Below, in pieces: positions 60,280 to 64,000 of a stretch of 64,000 nt of DNA; the stretch's first letter is position 1, and each line of letters starts with the position of its first letter. Position numbers and translations under genes: made by a program. The notes beneath the pieces are model-generated. The model worked only from the letters and a program-made list of their open reading frames with translations, was not told the origin of the DNA and did not search any database. The DNA is taken from assembly GCA_011634665.1 (NCBI GenBank), contig WAEK01000003.1:390501-454500 (forward strand), in the 5' to 3' direction. Source of the stretch: Mortierella sp. BCC40632 (Eukaryota > Mortierellomycota > Mortierellomycetes > Mortierellales > Mortierellaceae).

Positions 60280-60922
60280 ACTAGTTCGAAATCTTCCTTT
60301 TTCTTTGGCTAGCTTTTTAGAAATAATTTTTTCCGATTTCAAAATGTAAAGGGACACAATCCTCCTTGGACATTTACAAACATAAGCGAGTGCACTTGAG
60401 AGCAAACATTCGTAAAATTGGCATGGAGTCGAGTAATATGCTCTGAAAACGAATAGGCTAACATCCAGACAAGTAGTCTCGTAAACACACTGTCTATCTA
60501 GTGGAACCAAATACGTTACTCAGTCCTGTAATGAAATTACCAGCGTCCCAGGAAGGGATAGTAACTTGATCTTTCAGAGAAGAGGGGGGGAGGGGTTGAG
60601 AGAGGCATCCATGAGCACATCTCCTTAGTCTGTTCCCCATATTCTCGTATAGAGCTTTAAAACTCCTACTTCCCAAGTCATCCAAACATAAGTGGCTCAG
60701 GTCGACGATTTTCTACCCGCTCCATCAGCTTCAGATACAAATTCATCCTCGATGAAAGCCAAATGATTAGCATTTTATCTGAATTTTTTTTTTCGGCTAT
60801 ATACAATCCAAGCTATAGATATCAGTTCGCTTTCTCTCTATCGCTCTTCAGTACATATTTCTTCATTACAAAGAGACTCTTCTACTAAGGATATCACCTA
60901 TTGCTCATCAAGCTACGTTCTG

Positions 60923-60956
<34 letters not shown>

Positions 60957-60987
60957 CCAATCGAAAAAAAAAGGGCATTAGTTCTCT
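60280..60987. other. Convergent 3' spacer, RtcB / acid sphingomyelinase
   Basis: 708 bp. AT-rich, with a T30 run near 60927-60957. 3' UTRs only; no gene seen. Confidence 0.6.
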
Positions 60988-63153
60988 TCAAAGTCCCAGT
61001 CCCGGGATTCCGCAGAGTTGCTTCTTCCATGGACGTGGCTCTTCACGCTTGTACAGACTATGAATTCCTGAAGCATCAGCAGTGGCCTCAGCCTCAGCTT
61101 CATTCACATCACGTCGATTGAGTGACTTTTTGGTGCAGGCATCCGCACTCTGACCAGCACGAAGATCGCAAATAATCTCCGAAACACATGCGCTGCCAGC
61201 AGCACATGCTGGGAGTCGACCAGCAGACTTGCCACGGTATTTCCAGTACTGTTGGAACACAGCATTGTTCTTCTCCATCGCGTTGGTCACATTATGCCAC
61301 CAGCTGGCACTCAAGGGTGCATCTGCTGCAATAGGGACATGAGCTCCATAAGCCTGACGAGCCGAGTACTCCAGATGCCAGTTCGGGCCGGAGCCTGTGC
61401 TATCCCAGTTAGAAGCTTGGTTAAGGTCAGCAATGTAGGTCTCAGAGTCAAAGACGTTCCAGCTCTTGGTATCGACCTTGTAGACGCGGAAACCGGGGTT
61501 AATATCCGTATAGGGCGTGACCGAAGGTCCAATCCAAGCGGTCGAGAGAGCGCTTTGAGCGTTCTTATTGCCGGATCCATAAAAGAGAGCAAATTCATCA
61601 TAATGAGAGTGGCCATAGAACTGCTCGGCAATGACATGGGGTGAATAACGTTGGATGACCTGGTAGTATTGAGCGGACCAATTCTGAAGACAGTCGGTCA
61701 TCGAGGGTCCAACGTGAGAAATGATCCAGACTCGTTCACCAGCATCCTCAGCAGTCTGAAGAGTAGAGATCAACCACTTGAGCTCTCCGTGGGGGTCAAG
61801 GTCGCCGGTGTTGGCATAGAGGTAAAAGTTGACAGTGTAACAAAAGTTGGTGTTGAGCGAGATGATGCGGAATCCAGGAGTGGGGCTGGTGGTGTAAGCG
61901 CCATAGTTCTTGACCGAGTTGACAGCATCCGTTGGAAGCCAACGAGACCAGTCCTGGGCAAGACCCGAGTACAGCCATGAGTTGTCACCACTCGAGGAAG
62001 GGGTTGGGAACAGGCTAAAATGAGCAAGTGATTGATTTTGGGGAAACAATCGAGTTAGAGCAAGGTATTGAGGAAAAGAAAGTGGAAGAACGAGGCCTAT
62101 GAGTGGGCACTCACCTAGAAGGACCAGACTCGTGGTTGCCGATGGCAGGGTAGACCTTGACGGGTAGACTTCCAATTGTTCCATACTCTCGAGTCTCAAT
62201 CGGTCGCACGGTTGATTTTTCCTGGATCCAGACATCATGAGGAGGAACGTCGCCTGTCATAATGGCAAAGCTGAGATTGGAGACCTTTGGGACATGGTCC
62301 AAAAGGTGCTTGCCCAACTTGATTGGCGTATCACATTTGTAATCACCCCAAGTGGAAGCAGCTCGCGTGGGCTTGGCGGGCGAATCAGAGTACTTGCGAC
62401 AGCATGTCGGTCGGTTGCACTCTGCCTCGGCCCCTGGAACATACAGATCATCAACATGCCAGCTAAAAAGCATTGGAAATAGAAGACGGGCGAGTTGATC
62501 CTGTCAGTCAGTACAACTTGTAGAGAGAGGAGAGGAGGTATAGATACTATAGTACAAGAAAGCGGAACATACTCGGAGAGATGGAGAACATCAACTCTCT
62601 TTCCACTATGGGATGGAGCAGCAGCATTGGCAGGCTTGCGTTTGGGGAACTTGACGGCTCCCGCGGTGATGGCAGGAGCAGGGCAGAGGCCACCCATGGC
62701 GTGGCACATAATCTTGCCATCTCCACCAAGAATATTGGCTTTCATGACTGTGTCGATCAGAGGTGGACCGTAGAGTCGGACGAGACCATCGCACTATAAT
62801 ATCAGGAAAGATTTTTTTTTTCAGCTGTCTCCCCTTCTCTCTCTCTCCTAAAAAAAAAAAAAAAAAAAAATGCCCTGACTGGAACTCACCACTTCTGGAG
62901 ACTGCTTGGCGAGTGTGGGGCAAAGTTCTTTGGCAGCATCCAAGACCCATTGGTTATTGAGTGCAGCTATCTCACGAGCACCAGCAATTGCACCAACACA
63001 GGCACCACACTCAAGTGATTGGACGGCCTTGAGGAAGAGTGACTTGAGTTTGTCAGTCGCCCAGTTCCTCTTTTCCAAATGAACGGGAGCTGGGGCAGCC
63101 TGAACAGCAATAGCTGCAGCAGAGAGAAGGATGACGCTGGTGTTGAGTTTCAT
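60988..63153 (-). CDS. Secreted acid sphingomyelinase (saposin B + metallophosphoesterase)
   Basis: Hydrolyses sphingomyelin or related phosphosphingolipids. Four exons (63153-62890, 62793-62573, 62462-62115, 62014-60988) give 619 aa. Residues 1-20 are a signal peptide (MKLNTSVILLSAAAIAVQAA), followed by a dibasic LEKR. A saposin-B domain (about 35-130) has the cysteine pattern ECGAC, LCPTL, CDGL, KIMCHAMGGLCP. The phosphoesterase core keeps the zinc ligands: DWH (162-164), TGDVPPHD (D233), GNHE (N271, H272), ISHVGP and GHSHYDEF. Cys-rich CNRPTCCRK and several NxT/S sites fit secretion. The C-terminus has Cys pairs and a second dibasic site (LYKREE). A TATATAAAG on the minus strand lies at 63409-63417. 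Fungi use mainly inositol phosphosphingolipids, so the natural substrate may differ from the animal one. Confidence 0.94.
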
Positions 63154-64000
63154 GATATCGTGATACCAAGTGAGTGAGGATAGGGATTGTGAAGATATGG
63201 ATTGTGAAGCTATGTATTAGCGGAGGGATGGTTGCTTGGACAAGTAGATGAGAGGTTGGAATATGGGGCAGGGGCTGAAGTGATGGATAGGGACAAAGGA
63301 ACGGATGAATGGGGAGAGAGAGTCAGAGGAATGAGACCGCTGTTGTCGAGCGTAGGCGAGTGGAGGGGCGAACGAGAACCGAGTTGTTTCTGAATCGGGG
63401 CGGTTGGACTTTATATATGATTTTCCTGATAGATACCCCCCCTCCTCTCTTCCCCTTTCTGGCATGTCAACCCCGATGGACCAGGGCCATCTTTTCAAAC
63501 GCCCTGAATGGATCCCTAAGCAAACCGCTGATGAACGTTATTATTACTACCCGAATACGATCTCTCGACAAACTGAGAAGCTCCTCCGCTTTCTCCCTCC
63601 CCCTCCCCTCCCAAGCGTATCCCAACAGGTGTCCACGCGTCTCATTGCAAGACACAACAACACGATCGTCTTAACCCCTCTCCAATAGCAGAGGTGCGAA
63701 GAGGGGAGGGAGGGCAACTCCCTCAATTCCGCAAGTAACTTTAACCAACGACAGGCGCTAAACAGATTACCTAGCCATCGGCTCTCAGAGCAGGTAGCTT
63801 TTGCTGCATGGCTACATTGGGTACTTCTCGGATGACTCGATACATTTTTTTTTGTCCAACCCCCTATTGTCTCTTTAGGTGAAGAACAGGATTGCGCGAC
63901 GGATCGGTGTTTTGAGCCTGACATGGGATTTCTACTCGTTGGCACGACCAAGCTGGCCACTCGGCATGGTTCCCTTCGTCCTTGGCCATCCGTACCGGTT
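63154..64000. other. Sphingomyelinase promoter and right edge
   Basis: 847 bp. A minus-strand TATATAAAG (63409-63417) lies about 255 bp from the ATG. Near the edge, an acceptor-like TTTAG at about 63878 is followed by frames that stay open to the window end on plus, which may be the first seen exon of another gene; no family is recognised. Confidence 0.4.

Overview
This is a stretch of nuclear DNA from a filamentous early-diverging fungus, most likely family Mortierellaceae (Mortierella, Linnemannia or Podila type). The strongest clue is the fatty-acid elongase at 4110-5849, which reads almost residue for residue like the MAELO elongase described from Mortierella alpina. Many short introns, very long T-rich tracts inside them, Kozak-like starts and abundant GA/CT microsatellites fit the same group. 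No operons, transposons, CRISPR arrays, rRNA or tRNA genes were found. All exon boundaries given here were worked out by hand from splice signals, reading phase and family similarity; none is backed by transcripts.

Left third (1-19.6 kb): the 3' part of UTP11 (ribosome biogenesis) on +, then a run of minus-strand genes: an epoxide hydrolase, the MAELO-type elongase, a thioredoxin-fold protein with a WCPPC site, the 17-exon nuclear exporter XPO1/CRM1, and a vacuolar Atg22-type transporter.

Middle (20.6-40.7 kb): plus-strand METTL16-type RNA m6A methyltransferase, an SH3-proline-rich-EH scaffold and a full-length 5-oxoprolinase. They are followed by a gene-poor, repeat-rich region holding one minus-strand orphan gene and then a mitochondrial carrier on +.

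Right third (41.8-63.2 kb): tropomyosin and a large Q/H-rich PH-domain protein on minus, a 3.2 kb divergent spacer, then a four-finger C2H2 protein and a uracil phosphoribosyltransferase on plus. Mago nashi (minus) and an RtcB-type RNA ligase (plus) share a 363 bp divergent spacer. A secreted acid sphingomyelinase lies on minus near the right edge.

The genes do not form one pathway. Several touch RNA handling (UTP11, METTL16, Mago nashi, RtcB, XPO1) and several touch actin, endocytosis or membranes (tropomyosin, SH3-EH, PH protein, sphingomyelinase), but this looks like ordinary gene order. The most unusual items are the RtcB ligase with an N-terminal beta-grasp (doublecortin-like) extension, the GT-GG splice junction that XPO1 needs to stay in frame, the GC-AG intron that splits the thioredoxin active site, and the repeated PxLPxR-NT motifs in the SH3-EH scaffold.
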